A stretch of 64,000 nucleotides of DNA, taken from positions 1-64,000 of the forward strand of contig NZ_BMKE01000005.1 in NCBI RefSeq assembly GCF_014643915.1, written 5' to 3'. The translations under genes were made by a program, and so were the position numbers. Below are positions 38,567-46,962 of the stretch, piece after piece; position 1 is the stretch's first letter, and the number at the start of each line of letters is the position of its first letter. The stretch comes from Oceanisphaera marina. Lineage in GTDB: Bacteria; Pseudomonadota; Gammaproteobacteria; Enterobacterales; Aeromonadaceae. The notes beneath the pieces were generated by a model. The model was given only the letters and a program-made list of their open reading frames with translations, made no database searches and was not told the DNA's origin.

Positions 38567-39835
38567 TCATGCCGCCTGTTTCTTAAACAGCTCTCTGAAT
38601 ACGGGATAAATATCTTCTACCGAACGTATATGCTCCATGGCAAAGTTGGAAAAGCTGCGTGCGATGGATTCATATTCGTGCCACAAGGTTTGATGGGCGC
38701 GATTGGTTATTTCGATATAGGCGTAATACCGCACCAGTGACATGATGTCGTCTTGCAGCAGCTTCTTGCACAAGGGGGAGTCATCGGCCCAGTTGTCGCC
38801 ATCCGATGCTTGTGCCGCGTAAATATTCCATTGGTCGGATGGATAGCGATCGTCAATGATCTCTTTCATCAGTTGCAGCGCACTGGATACAATGGTGCCG
38901 CCTGTTTCCTGGGAATAGAAAAACTCCTGTTCGTCGACCTCCTTGGCCTGGGTGTGATGGCGAATAAACACCACTTCGACGTTTTTATAGGTACGGGTCA
39001 AAAACAGGTATAGCAACAGATAAAACCGCTTTGCCATGTCTTTGGTGGCCTGATCCATGGAACCGGATACGTCCATGATGCAGAACATCACCGCCTGGGT
39101 AGAAGGAATGGGCCTTTGCACGAAGTTGTTAAAGCGCAAGTCGAAGGTGTCGATGAAAGGCACCGCGGCAATACGCCGCTTCAGCTCGGCAATTTCCAGC
39201 TCCAGATCCTGAATTCGGGCATAGTGCTGGGTAGGGTGGCGACTGAGTTCTTCAAGTTCCCGCTCCAGCTCGGCCACGGTTTTCTTCTTGCCCACCTGCA
39301 GCGCCATGCGCCGTGCCAGTGACTGGCGCAACGAACGTACGATATTGATATTGGCCGGCACCCCTTCTGAAGAATAACCGGCACGAAAGGTTTTCATTTC
39401 GCTTATCTTGTTGAGCTTGTTCTTTTCGAGATTGGGCAGTTCCAATCCATCAAACAACAAGTCGAGATACTCTTCCTTCGAAATCTCAAAAATAAAGTCG
39501 TCCTGGCCTTCTCCCTGGTTACTGGCATCGCCCTGACCACCGCCCTGACCACCACCACCCTGGGGTCTGTCTACCTTGTCACCGGTAATAAACTGGTCGT
39601 TACCCGGATGAACTTGTTCACGGCTACCGCCTTTGCCTTGATGAAACACAGGTTCAGAGATATCCCGGGTGGGAATGGAAACACTCTCACCCTTGTCGAT
39701 ATCCTGAATACTGCGTTTGAGTACCGCATCCGACACCGCCTTTTTTAGTTGTTGTTGATAGCGGCGGATAAAGCGCTGCCGGTTCACAGCGCTTTTGTTG
39801 CGGCCATTTAGTCGTCTATCGATAAAATGCGCCAT
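38567..39835 (-). CDS. yeaH: DUF444 / YeaH family protein with a von Willebrand-like domain
   Basis: Partner of the PrkA kinase, 422 residues. The N-terminal part is basic, followed by a glycine-rich linker ([16 protein letters not shown] near 95) and a C-terminal vWA-like fold whose metal-ion site is [12 protein letters not shown] near 265. ATG 39,835 has GGGGGAAA upstream and fits the family start [11 protein letters not shown]. It follows prkA by 23 bases. Confidence 0.94.
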   Translation of the reverse strand: MAHFIDRRLNGRNKSAVNRQRFIRRYQQQLKKAVSDAVLKRSIQDIDKGESVSIPTRDISEPVFHQGKGGSREQVHPGNDQFITGDKVDRPQGGGGQGGGQGDASNQGEGQDDFIFEISKEEYLDLLFDGLELPNLEKNKLNKISEMKTFRAGYSSEGVPANINIVRSLRQSLARRMALQVGKKKTVAELERELEELSRHPTQHYARIQDLELEIAELKRRIAAVPFIDTFDLRFNNFVQRPIPSTQAVMFCIMDVSGSMDQATKDMAKRFYLLLYLFLTRTYKNVEVVFIRHHTQAKEVDEQEFFYSQETGGTIVSSALQLMKEIIDDRYPSDQWNIYAAQASDGDNWADDSPLCKKLLQDDIMSLVRYYAYIEITNRAHQTLWHEYESIARSFSNFAMEHIRSVEDIYPVFRELFKKQAA

Positions 39836-39858
39836 AATTTCCCCCAACACTTACCTTG

Positions 39859-41781
39859 TTAAGTAGACTTGCGAACACGCAGATACCACTCGGATAACAG
39901 CCTGACCTGCTTGCGGGTATATCCCTTTTCCATCATGCGGGCGACAAAGTCATCGTGTTTTTTCTGCTCGTCGGCACTGGTCTTGGCATTAAAGGAAATG
40001 ACCGGCAACAGCTCTTCGGTATTCGAGAACATTTTCTTCTCGATAACGGTTCTGAGCTTTTCATAACTGGTCCAGTTCGGGTTTTTACCGGCGTTGTTGG
40101 CCCGGGCCCGTAATACGAAATTGACGATTTCGTTACGGAAATCTTTCGGGTTACTGATGCCGGCGGGCTTCTCTATTTTCTCCAGTTCTGCATTAAGGGC
40201 CGAGCGGTCGAACAACTGGCCGGTGTCGGGATCCCGGTATTCCTGATCCTGAATCCAGAAGTCGGCATACACCACGTAGCGGTCAAAAATATTTTGTCCG
40301 TACTCGGAGTAGGACTCCAGATAGGCGGTTTGAATCTCCTTGCCGATAAACTCGACGTATTTGGGGATCAGATAGCCCTTGATGAACTCAAGGTAACGGT
40401 CGTGAACTTCCTGGGGAAACTGCTCCCGCTCGATTTGCTGCTCCAGCACATAGAAAAGGTGTACCGGGTTTGCCGCCACTTCGGCATGATCGAAGTTGAA
40501 GACCCGAGACAAAATCTTGAAGGCAAAACGGGTAGACAGGCCACTCATGCCTTCATCCACCCCGGCATAGTCGCGATATTCCTGGTACGACTTGGCTTTG
40601 GGATCCGTGTCTTTGAGGCTTTCACCGTCATAGACGCGCATCTTGGAGTACAGATTGGAGTTTTCCGGCTCTTTCATCCGTGACAGCACGGTGAACTGAG
40701 CCAGGGTTTCCAGCGTGCCAGGGGCACACTTGGCATGGGACAGCTCGCTGTTGAACAGCAGTTTCTGGTAAATGTCGATTTCTTCGGTAACCCGCAAGCA
40801 GTAGGGCACCTTGACGATATACACCCGGTCGAGAAAGGCCTCGTTATTACGGTTATGTTTAAAGTGCTGCCATTCCGACTCGTTGGAGTGAGCCAGTATA
40901 ATGCCTTCGAAGGGCAGGGCAGACAAACCTTCGGTACCGTTATAGTTACCCTCCTGGGTTGCGGTTAACAAGGGATGCAGCACCTTGATGGGCGCCTTGA
41001 ACATTTCGACGAATTCCATCAGTCCCTGGTTGGCCTTACACAAGGCACCGGAGTAAGAGTAGGCGTCCGCATCGTCCTGGGCATAGTGCTCAAGCTGGCG
41101 TATATCGACCTTGCCGACCAGGGACGAAATATCCTGGTTGTTATCATCACCGGGTTCGGTTTTGGCGATGGCAATCTGATCCAGCACAGAGGGATACACC
41201 TTCTCTACCTTGAAGCGGGTGATATCGCCGCCGTACTCGTGCAATCGTTTCACCGCCCAGGGTGACATAATGGCGCGCAGATAGCGCTTGGGAATGCCGT
41301 ACTCCTGTTCCAGTACGGCACCGTCTTCGACCGCGTCGAACAAACAGAAGGGATGGTCGTTAACCGGAGAGCCCTTGATGCGATAAATAGGCATCTTTTG
41401 CATCAAGGATTTTACGCATTCGGCCAACGACGATTTACCACCCCCCACAGGACCCAGCAGATACAGGATCTGTTTCTTTTCTTCCAGACCTTGAGCGGCG
41501 TGTTTCAGATAGGACACGATCTGCTCTATGCTGTCTTCCATGCCATAGAACTCGGCAAATGCCGGATAGCGGGCAATCACCCGGTTAGAGAAGAGCCGGC
41601 TTAATCTTGGCTCGTTCGCGGTATCGATCATTTCCGGCTCGCCAATCGCCATTAACAGGCGTTCGGAGGCCGAAGCGTAGCAGGCTTTGTCTTCCCGACA
41701 CATGTCCAGAAATTCCTGCAGGCTGTACTCTTCTTCTTTCGCTTTTTCATAACGCGTTTGATAATGCTCGAAAATACCCAT
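39859..41781 (-). CDS. yeaG: PrkA family serine protein kinase YeaG
   Basis: AAA-type ATPase and protein kinase of 640 residues, homologous to E. coli YeaG and Bacillus PrkA. The Walker A GPVGGGKSSLAE lies near 110, an extended AAA core with HSNESEW near 300 follows, and the C-terminal kinase-like PrkA domain runs from about 400 (NFDHAEVAANPV, YPIPKYVEF-like region) to the end. First gene of the stress operon with yeaH and ycgB; the promoter must lie in the long gap upstream. Confidence 0.95.
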   Translation of the reverse strand: MGIFEHYQTRYEKAKEEEYSLQEFLDMCREDKACYASASERLLMAIGEPEMIDTANEPRLSRLFSNRVIARYPAFAEFYGMEDSIEQIVSYLKHAAQGLEEKKQILYLLGPVGGGKSSLAECVKSLMQKMPIYRIKGSPVNDHPFCLFDAVEDGAVLEQEYGIPKRYLRAIMSPWAVKRLHEYGGDITRFKVEKVYPSVLDQIAIAKTEPGDDNNQDISSLVGKVDIRQLEHYAQDDADAYSYSGALCKANQGLMEFVEMFKAPIKVLHPLLTATQEGNYNGTEGLSALPFEGIILAHSNESEWQHFKHNRNNEAFLDRVYIVKVPYCLRVTEEIDIYQKLLFNSELSHAKCAPGTLETLAQFTVLSRMKEPENSNLYSKMRVYDGESLKDTDPKAKSYQEYRDYAGVDEGMSGLSTRFAFKILSRVFNFDHAEVAANPVHLFYVLEQQIEREQFPQEVHDRYLEFIKGYLIPKYVEFIGKEIQTAYLESYSEYGQNIFDRYVVYADFWIQDQEYRDPDTGQLFDRSALNAELEKIEKPAGISNPKDFRNEIVNFVLRARANNAGKNPNWTSYEKLRTVIEKKMFSNTEELLPVISFNAKTSADEQKKHDDFVARMMEKGYTRKQVRLLSEWYLRVRKST

Positions 41782-42036
41782 GGTGTTCTCCCCCTAAATC
41801 TCGGCTCCGGTGCTTGTGTACTGGTCAGCAAGAGCCTTGCGCGCACATCGTCATTCCCTTGGTAAAAGATTAGTCATGAATTTGCCATTGCGCTTGTGTA
41901 ACGCTCAGAAATATCGAAGAATTTGAGAAATCACTCTCATTTATGAATATGCCATACGAGTCTTTTTTGAAGGGGAGGCAATGTGTGGTTCAGCGGAATA
42001 CCTTTCCGGAACGCTTAACGGGCTACTATGCTTACC

Positions 42037-42048
42037 TTAACGTTAACG
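42037..42048. promoter_or_regulatory. CGTTAACG palindrome, site 1
   Basis: The sequence TTAACGTTAACG contains the 8-base palindrome CGTTAACG, also present at site 2 (42,283). It lies upstream of the candidate small RNA promoter and about 260 bases before yeaG. It resembles MerR-family LiuR-type sites from memory, which is not checked. Confidence 0.4.
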
Positions 42049-42100
42049 AACCATGGGGGCGGCGCGGGAATTTAATTGATATCCTTTGCCCTTTTATGCG

Positions 42101-42129
42101 TTGACTTCACATTTGGCTCCGGTTAGATT
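42101..42129 (+). promoter_or_regulatory. Candidate sigma-70 promoter of a small RNA
   Basis: TTGACT (42,101-42,106) and TAGATT (42,124-42,129) are separated by 17 bases. No plus-strand coding frame follows until azoR, but a terminator does. Confidence 0.5.
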
Positions 42130-42136
42130 GGACGGA

Positions 42137-42251
42137 CATTGCAGTTAAGCCATTTGTCCAGCTTGAGTGGTCAACTTGGTGACTATGATGTGTAGCTCTG
42201 TTTAAGCACGTTTCCGTTTATTTTGCCCTCGCTTGCGAGGGTTTTCTTTTT
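42137..42251 (+). ncRNA. Candidate intergenic small RNA
   Basis: About 115 bases lie between a sigma-70-like promoter and a strong terminator that is orphaned: the gene upstream (yeaG) is on the other strand. The 5' part can fold, TGGAC/GTCCA-like bases around 42,133-42,160. I see no reading frame with a ribosome site and no match to a familiar small RNA (not Spot 42, RyhB or FnrS). Exact ends are estimates. Confidence 0.4.
42226..42251 (+). terminator. Orphan rho-independent terminator
   Basis: CCCTCGC-TT-GCGAGGG followed by TTTTCTTTTT. It can only end a plus-strand transcript begun in the 41,782-42,225 gap. Confidence 0.85.
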
Positions 42252-42282
42252 CTGCATCAGCAACCCTTCCGATTACTTATTC

Positions 42283-42296
42283 TTACGTTAACGTAA
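42283..42296. promoter_or_regulatory. TTACGTTAACGTAA perfect palindrome, site 2
   Basis: A perfect 14-base palindrome about 155 bases before azoR. It shares the CGTTAACG core with site 1 and looks like an operator for a dimeric regulator. LiuR, a MerR-family regulator of branched-chain amino acid catabolism, binds similar palindromes as I recall; no such genes are in this window. Confidence 0.5.
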
Positions 42297-42450
42297 ACCA
42301 ATCGACATATTTTCGGCTTAGCGCCCTATTTTCGTCCGAGATTAAGCGTGCCGCAGGTTGCGCAATTATTTTATGGTCTGCTGCTTGCATGCGGGTATGA
42401 TGGCAACAGTTTGATATGTTGATCATTTATGAATGATGAGGACGCCTAAG

Positions 42451-43044
42451 TTGACCAATACACTCGTAATTAAATCCAGTATTTTGGGTGAACATTCTCA
42501 ATCGTCCCAACTGCTCGATCATTTAATGCAGCACCTGGATGGCGAGCGGGTGATGTGCCGTGATTTGGCCGCCGCACCCTTGCCCATGCTGGACGGTGCT
42601 GGCGCCCAGGCTTTGCGAGGCGCCAGTGAACTGACAACACAACAGGCTGATATGCTGGCGCTGTCTGAACAATTGATCTCTGAATTGAATCAGGCCGACA
42701 CCCTGGTGATTGCCGCTCCCATGTACAACTTTCATATTCCGGTACAATTAAAAGCCTGGATTGATCTGGTTTGCCGTGCCGGTGTCACGTTCCGCTATAC
42801 AGAGCAGGGCGTTCAGGGGTTGCTGAACACCAGGAAAGCCGTGGTGGTGACTACGCGCGGCGGCCAGCATAAAGGCACTCCCCACGATATGATGACGGAT
42901 TACCTGAAAACCATACTGACCTTTCTGGGCATTGCCGATATTGAATTTGTGTATGCCGAGGCCCTGCATATGAGTGGTGAACAAAAGCAAACCGAATTAC
43001 AACGAGCCAGAGAACAGTTGGAAGCACTGGCAGTTATTGTCTGA
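42451..43044 (+). CDS. azoR: FMN-dependent NADH-azoreductase / quinone reductase
   Basis: Flavodoxin-fold oxidoreductase that reduces quinones and azo compounds with NADH. The 197 residues match E. coli AzoR: LVIKSSILGEHSQSSQL at the N-terminus, VIAAPMYNFHIPVQLKAWID near 95 (FMN contact) and RAGVTFRYTEQGVQGL near 118. TTG at 42,451 has AGGA 8 bases upstream and fits the family start; an ATG at 42,433 is possible but lacks a ribosome site. Single gene. Confidence 0.9.
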   Translation: MTNTLVIKSSILGEHSQSSQLLDHLMQHLDGERVMCRDLAAAPLPMLDGAGAQALRGASELTTQQADMLALSEQLISELNQADTLVIAAPMYNFHIPVQLKAWIDLVCRAGVTFRYTEQGVQGLLNTRKAVVVTTRGGQHKGTPHDMMTDYLKTILTFLGIADIEFVYAEALHMSGEQKQTELQRAREQLEALAVIV

Positions 43045-43048
43045 CCAG

Positions 43049-43064
43049 TTATGCCAACATACAA
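43049..43064 (-). promoter_or_regulatory. Ter-like site between azoR and cdaR
   Basis: Identical over 16 bases to the site in front of tus (minus strand TTGTATGTTGGCATAA) and in the same orientation, just after the azoR stop codon. By E. coli polarity it would block leftward forks. Function inferred from sequence identity and the presence of tus. Confidence 0.6.
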
Positions 43065-43147
43065 AATCAAGGTTGGCAATAAGTGCCGACCCTCAGCGCT
43101 GAAGCGACATCACCACGCATGCAAACATCTTGAATGACAAAGATCAT

Positions 43148-44248
43148 ATGATGGAAATTGAAGACATTATTGCCGAGAAAATCATTGCCCGCACCAAAGG
43201 CCTGATCCCCTACGACATCAACGTGATGAACAAGAAGGGAATCGTGGTGGCGTCTACCGATGTCAGCCGGGTGGGCCGGGTACACGAGGGCGCAAGCTGG
43301 GTGATACAGCACCAGAAATCGGTCACGGTCGATCAGGCGGGTACCCGGTATTTGGCCGGTGCCAAGCCAGGAGTGAACCTGCCCATAGAGTATCAAGGTA
43401 ACTGCATAGGGGTTGTGGGCATTACCGGCGATCCCGCTCAGGTCTGCGAGCTGGGCGCCTTGCTGAAAATGACTGCCGAGCTGTTGGTGGAACAAAGTCG
43501 GGAAAAAGACGCCGCATTGTTATTGCGTGTCGAGAAAGAGAATTGTCTCAAACAGCTGGTTTATGGCCAATTGGACGAGTCTGCCTTGCATGAGCGGTTG
43601 AAAGAGCTGCAGCTGCAGATCCGCTATCCGGCACTGTGCATTACCATCAAACCCAAGAGTCACGCTCGTTTTTATCAACAGATTCTGGACCTGAATGCCG
43701 CACTGGATTTAAGTGTGAACGGCCTGTTTTTTTATAGTCAGGAGTCAGGTTTAACCTTGATACTCGACGCCAAAGCAAAGGTTGATGCAAAAATAGCACA
43801 ACTGGTCGACCTGCTTGCACAACCTGTGAGCATTGGTGTCGGCGTGACAGTCAACACTTTGTCGGAATTGGCACTTTCTTATGCAACCGCGATGGCTGCT
43901 CTGCAATTTGGGGCCGCAGATGGTGCCAGCGGAGCTGCGACCTTGTATTCCTACGACAGCCATAAAGAAAAAATCATTATTGCTTCATTGGCCAAAGGCT
44001 GGCATCTGGCAGAGCTGACCAAGGAGTATCGAGCGCTGATGGCACAAGACCCCAATGGTACGCTGCGCTTAACGCTGCATACGCTTATTTCTTCGTCGGC
44101 AGACATGCTGACCTGCGCCGGCAAGCTCAATATTCATAGAAATACCCTGCGCTATCGGCTCGATAGAATTCATGCGATTACCGGGGTGGATTACAAAAAG
44201 CTGGATCAACTGTTTCGGCTCTATCTTGGCAAAATCATTCTCGATTAG
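43148..44248 (+). CDS. cdaR: Sugar diacid regulator CdaR
   Basis: Transcription factor of 366 residues that senses sugar diacids or glycerate. An N-terminal diacid-recognition domain (IIARTKGLIPYDINVMN, HEGASWVI, LPIEYQGNCIGVVGITGDP, residues 10-130) is followed by a GGDEF-like middle and a C-terminal PucR-type helix-turn-helix (LNIHRNTLRYRLDRIHAITG near 335). The start is uncertain: ATG 43,148, ATG 43,151 and TTG 43,130 are all weak. It precedes garK on the same strand, its likely target. Confidence 0.9.
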   Translation: MMEIEDIIAEKIIARTKGLIPYDINVMNKKGIVVASTDVSRVGRVHEGASWVIQHQKSVTVDQAGTRYLAGAKPGVNLPIEYQGNCIGVVGITGDPAQVCELGALLKMTAELLVEQSREKDAALLLRVEKENCLKQLVYGQLDESALHERLKELQLQIRYPALCITIKPKSHARFYQQILDLNAALDLSVNGLFFYSQESGLTLILDAKAKVDAKIAQLVDLLAQPVSIGVGVTVNTLSELALSYATAMAALQFGAADGASGAATLYSYDSHKEKIIIASLAKGWHLAELTKEYRALMAQDPNGTLRLTLHTLISSSADMLTCAGKLNIHRNTLRYRLDRIHAITGVDYKKLDQLFRLYLGKIILD

Positions 44249-44366
44249 TTTGTAAAAGCGTGGCGCACAAAAACAAGCATGCCAGCTTGTGCTTTTGCAC
44301 ATGGTAATTGCCAACCAAAGCACAGATACTGGTTTTCTCTTTGACGTCTACCATGAAGGTACTCAC

Positions 44367-45509
44367 ATGAAAAAAATTGTTATTGCTCCGGATTCTTTTA
44401 AAGAAAGCTTGTCCGCTCTGGAAGTGGCAGAAGCAGTCAAACAGGGTTTTCTCGCGGTTTTTCCTGATGCTGAGTACACCCTGGTTCCGATGGCAGATGG
44501 CGGAGAAGGGACGGTTGAAGCCTTGGTTGCGGTCACCGACGGCACCATAGTACGCACTCAGGTAACCGGCCCGCTGGGTAATCAGGTTGAGGCACACTAC
44601 GGCTTGCTGGGCGATGGCAAAACCGCCGTTATCGAGATGGCTTCTGCCTCTGGCCTGCACCATGTGGCACTGGAAGAACGCAATCCCTGTATTGCCACTT
44701 CCCGGGGCACCGGCGAGCTGATCCGTCATGCCCTGGATGCCGGTGTGCGTCATATTATTGTTGGCCTTGGCGGCAGTGCCACCAACGATGCCGGTATGGG
44801 CATGCTGGCGTCGCTGGGAGCCCGGTTCACTGACGAACAAGGCAAAGTGATTGCCGACGGCGGTGCAGCACTTATCGACTTGAAGCACATTGATTTAAGC
44901 GAACTGCACCCTGCCATGGCCGATTGTACTTTTGAAGTGGCATGCGACGTGGACAATCCACTGTTGGGTGACCGAGGCGCGACCGCTATTTTTGGTCCGC
45001 AAAAAGGCGCCACTGCCGAACAAAAAGTCACACTGGAGAACGCGCTAACGCATCTGGCCGATGTGATTGTGGCCAGCGGCTTTACCGATCAGCGAGAAAA
45101 AAAGGGCGCCGGCGCCGCAGGGGGTATGGGCTTTGGCATGATGACCTTTATGCAAGCCAGCTTTAGACCCGGTATTGACATCGTGGTTGAAGCAACCAAG
45201 CTGAAAGAAGCGGTAAAAGGCGCCGACCTGGTGATCACAGGTGAAGGTCGTATCGACAGCCAGACTATTTTTGGCAAGACGCCAATCGGCGTGGCCAAAA
45301 CCGCTAAAATCTATGACATTCCCGTTATTGGCATTGCAGGCAGCATCAGTGATGACGTGGCCGTGGTCTGCGATCATGGTATTGATGCGGTATTCTCTAT
45401 TATGCCGCGCGTGATGACGCTGAAAGAAGCCTTTGCCGGTGCCGAGAAGAACGTGACCTTTACCGCCAAAAACATCGCCACCCTGTTGGCCATGCAAAGC
45501 GCGAAGTAA
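44367..45509 (+). CDS. garK: Glycerate 2-kinase
   Basis: Phosphorylates glycerate to 2-phosphoglycerate, the last step of glucarate/galactarate or glyoxylate-glycerate use. The 380 residues show the GarK/GlxK pattern: IVIAPDSFKESLSALEVA at the start, MADGGEGTVEAL near 43, GLGGSATNDAGMGML near 130 and GEGRIDSQTIFGKTP near 295. ATG 44,367 has GAAGG 7 bases upstream. With cdaR it forms a minimal glycerate module; glucarate dehydratase and tartronate semialdehyde reductase genes are not nearby. Confidence 0.94.
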   Translation: MKKIVIAPDSFKESLSALEVAEAVKQGFLAVFPDAEYTLVPMADGGEGTVEALVAVTDGTIVRTQVTGPLGNQVEAHYGLLGDGKTAVIEMASASGLHHVALEERNPCIATSRGTGELIRHALDAGVRHIIVGLGGSATNDAGMGMLASLGARFTDEQGKVIADGGAALIDLKHIDLSELHPAMADCTFEVACDVDNPLLGDRGATAIFGPQKGATAEQKVTLENALTHLADVIVASGFTDQREKKGAGAAGGMGFGMMTFMQASFRPGIDIVVEATKLKEAVKGADLVITGEGRIDSQTIFGKTPIGVAKTAKIYDIPVIGIAGSISDDVAVVCDHGIDAVFSIMPRVMTLKEAFAGAEKNVTFTAKNIATLLAMQSAK

Positions 45510-45536
45510 GTTTGCTGGTTAAGAGGGGTACGTGAA

Positions 45537-45560
45537 AGGTAAGGGGGAAACCCCTTACCT
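45537..45560 (+). repeat. Perfect hairpin with GAAA tetraloop after garK
   Basis: AGGTAAGGGG-GAAA-CCCCTTACCT, 28 bases after the garK stop codon. No T run follows, so it may stabilise the mRNA end rather than terminate. Confidence 0.55.
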
Positions 45561-45633
45561 GTAGATCTGCAAGCGCGTTCATCTTCAGCCATATTAACGG
45601 CATTCAGCATTTCTCGCATGAACTTACAAAAGC

Positions 45634-45664
45634 AAAAAACCCGCTCAATTGAGCGGGCTTTTCA
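45634..45664. terminator. Terminator shared by garK and the tRNA-Val pair
   Basis: CCCGCTC-AATT-GAGCGGG with A/T tracts on both sides, between the plus-strand garK region and the minus-strand tRNA genes; on the minus strand it directly follows the second tRNA. Confidence 0.85.
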
Positions 45665-45669
45665 ATGTT

Positions 45670-45746
45670 TGGTGCGTCCTAGTGGATTCGAACCACCGAC
45701 CCCTACCATGTCAAGGTAGTGCTCTAACCAACTGAGCTAAGGACGC
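45670..45746 (-). tRNA. tRNA-Val (anticodon GAC), second of pair
   Basis: A 77-base cloverleaf with acceptor stem GCGTCCT/AGGACGC, anticodon arm CTACC-TTGACAT-GGTAG (anticodon GAC), GGTTCGAATCC T arm and encoded CCA. It matches E. coli tRNA-Val(GAC) closely. Confidence 0.96.
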
Positions 45747-45761
45747 AGATTGCAACAAGTT

Positions 45762-45838
<77 letters not shown>

Positions 45839-45858
45839 ATCATGTCTGAGCGAGCGGT

Positions 45859-45887
45859 ATACTAGCCAAGGTACTAAAGACTGGCAA
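45859..45887 (-). promoter_or_regulatory. Promoter of the tRNA-Val pair
   Basis: On the minus strand TTGCCA and TAGTAT are 17 bases apart, and the -10 ends 20 bases before the first tRNA. The GC-rich CGCTCGC after the -10 resembles a stringent-response discriminator. Confidence 0.7.
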
Positions 45888-45927
45888 GCCTTTTTTGTTA
45901 CTCTACAAACAGATGGAGAACTATTGG

Positions 45928-46962
45928 TCAAGTTGGTGAAATATCGCACCGCTTTAAAAACGTTTGCCACACTCGGGCATGTTCAAGCGTGAGTTGTCGG
46001 TAGCGAACATACAGCTGACTGTTCAATCCCATTGCGATCTGCTGTTGATAAGCAAGCATCTGGGCGCGCTTGCTTTGCGGGGGAGCAAGCGTGCTTTGCA
46101 GCAGGGGCGCCAACTGTACAAACTGGCGATCAATCTGGCTCAGATAGCGCTGAATATCCTTAATGTAATAATGCTGCATGGCATTGCGCAGTCGCTCGGC
46201 GTTTATTCGCCCGCCACGCTGACAGTCATACTGCGCCAATGGCTGCAAGAACCCAATACTTTGCTCAAGGTAGTGGCCCGCACTGTGCAACGAGTAAAAT
46301 AAACGGCCCAGATACGGATTCTGGTATAAGCCGGCCAATGCCTGGTTGAGTTGCCCGGCACTGAGCGGTTGTGTGTCCAGCTTACCTTGCGCCTTGCTCT
46401 GTAGTTGGGCGAACAAATCGAACGCCCGTATCGTTGCCTGGTAGCCCACTTGCTGGTTGAAAGAAAGAGTCCTTGTGCGAGGAGTCAGCGCGGCGCGAAT
46501 TTCGGGCTCTGCAACCATCATATTCCAGTGAAATCCTGACAGCAGCGGGGCTTTTTGTTGTTCAATATCATGCAACCAGGTTTGCAGCTTGGGATCGGGG
46601 TGTGTGGCCTGACACAGTTGCAAGCCCTGTTGAAATTGCAGGTGATAGAACAGCTGACCGGCGGCACTCTGACTTTTACCGACCGGGCTGTTGTGTTCCC
46701 CGACCAGCGCAAGCAAATCACATTGACCCAGCTTCAATGCATCCAGTACGCCGGTGCTGATGCGATCCTGCTCCAGTACCAGCTCGCGCTGGGCAGGCAA
46801 GGGTGGCAAGGTCGGGGCCGCTGTTAGCTCCGGCTCTGCTACCTCCAGTACATGAGCAACCCGTTTTAGATAAGTATGAAAATGGTGTTCCAGTTCGTCT
46901 TTTGGACTACATGCCATCAACAAGAGGCAGGTTAGCCCGATTATTATGTTCGACCCGTGCAT
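45928..46962 (-). CDS. DUF3080 family lipoprotein
   Basis: A 344-residue protein with signal segment NIIIGLTCLLLMAC and a lipobox cysteine at residue 18, so probably an envelope lipoprotein. It matches DUF3080, found in Vibrio, Shewanella and Aeromonas relatives, function unknown. Visible pieces: CDLLALVGEHNSPVGKSQSA near 80 and LHSAGHYLEQSIGFLQPL near 230. Its start overlaps the end of norM by 56 bases with no clear ribosome site, implying translational coupling; a slightly later start is possible. Confidence 0.8.
   Translation of the reverse strand: MHGSNIIIGLTCLLLMACSPKDELEHHFHTYLKRVAHVLEVAEPELTAAPTLPPLPAQRELVLEQDRISTGVLDALKLGQCDLLALVGEHNSPVGKSQSAAGQLFYHLQFQQGLQLCQATHPDPKLQTWLHDIEQQKAPLLSGFHWNMMVAEPEIRAALTPRTRTLSFNQQVGYQATIRAFDLFAQLQSKAQGKLDTQPLSAGQLNQALAGLYQNPYLGRLFYSLHSAGHYLEQSIGFLQPLAQYDCQRGGRINAERLRNAMQHYYIKDIQRYLSQIDRQFVQLAPLLQSTLAPPQSKRAQMLAYQQQIAMGLNSQLYVRYRQLTLEHARVWQTFLKRCDISPT

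Noticed and set aside
46002-46016. GTATGTTCGC-like sequence on the minus strand within the DUF3080 gene
   Set aside because: It keeps GTATGTT but breaks the following G and the shared GGCATAA half, so it is not counted as a Ter site.
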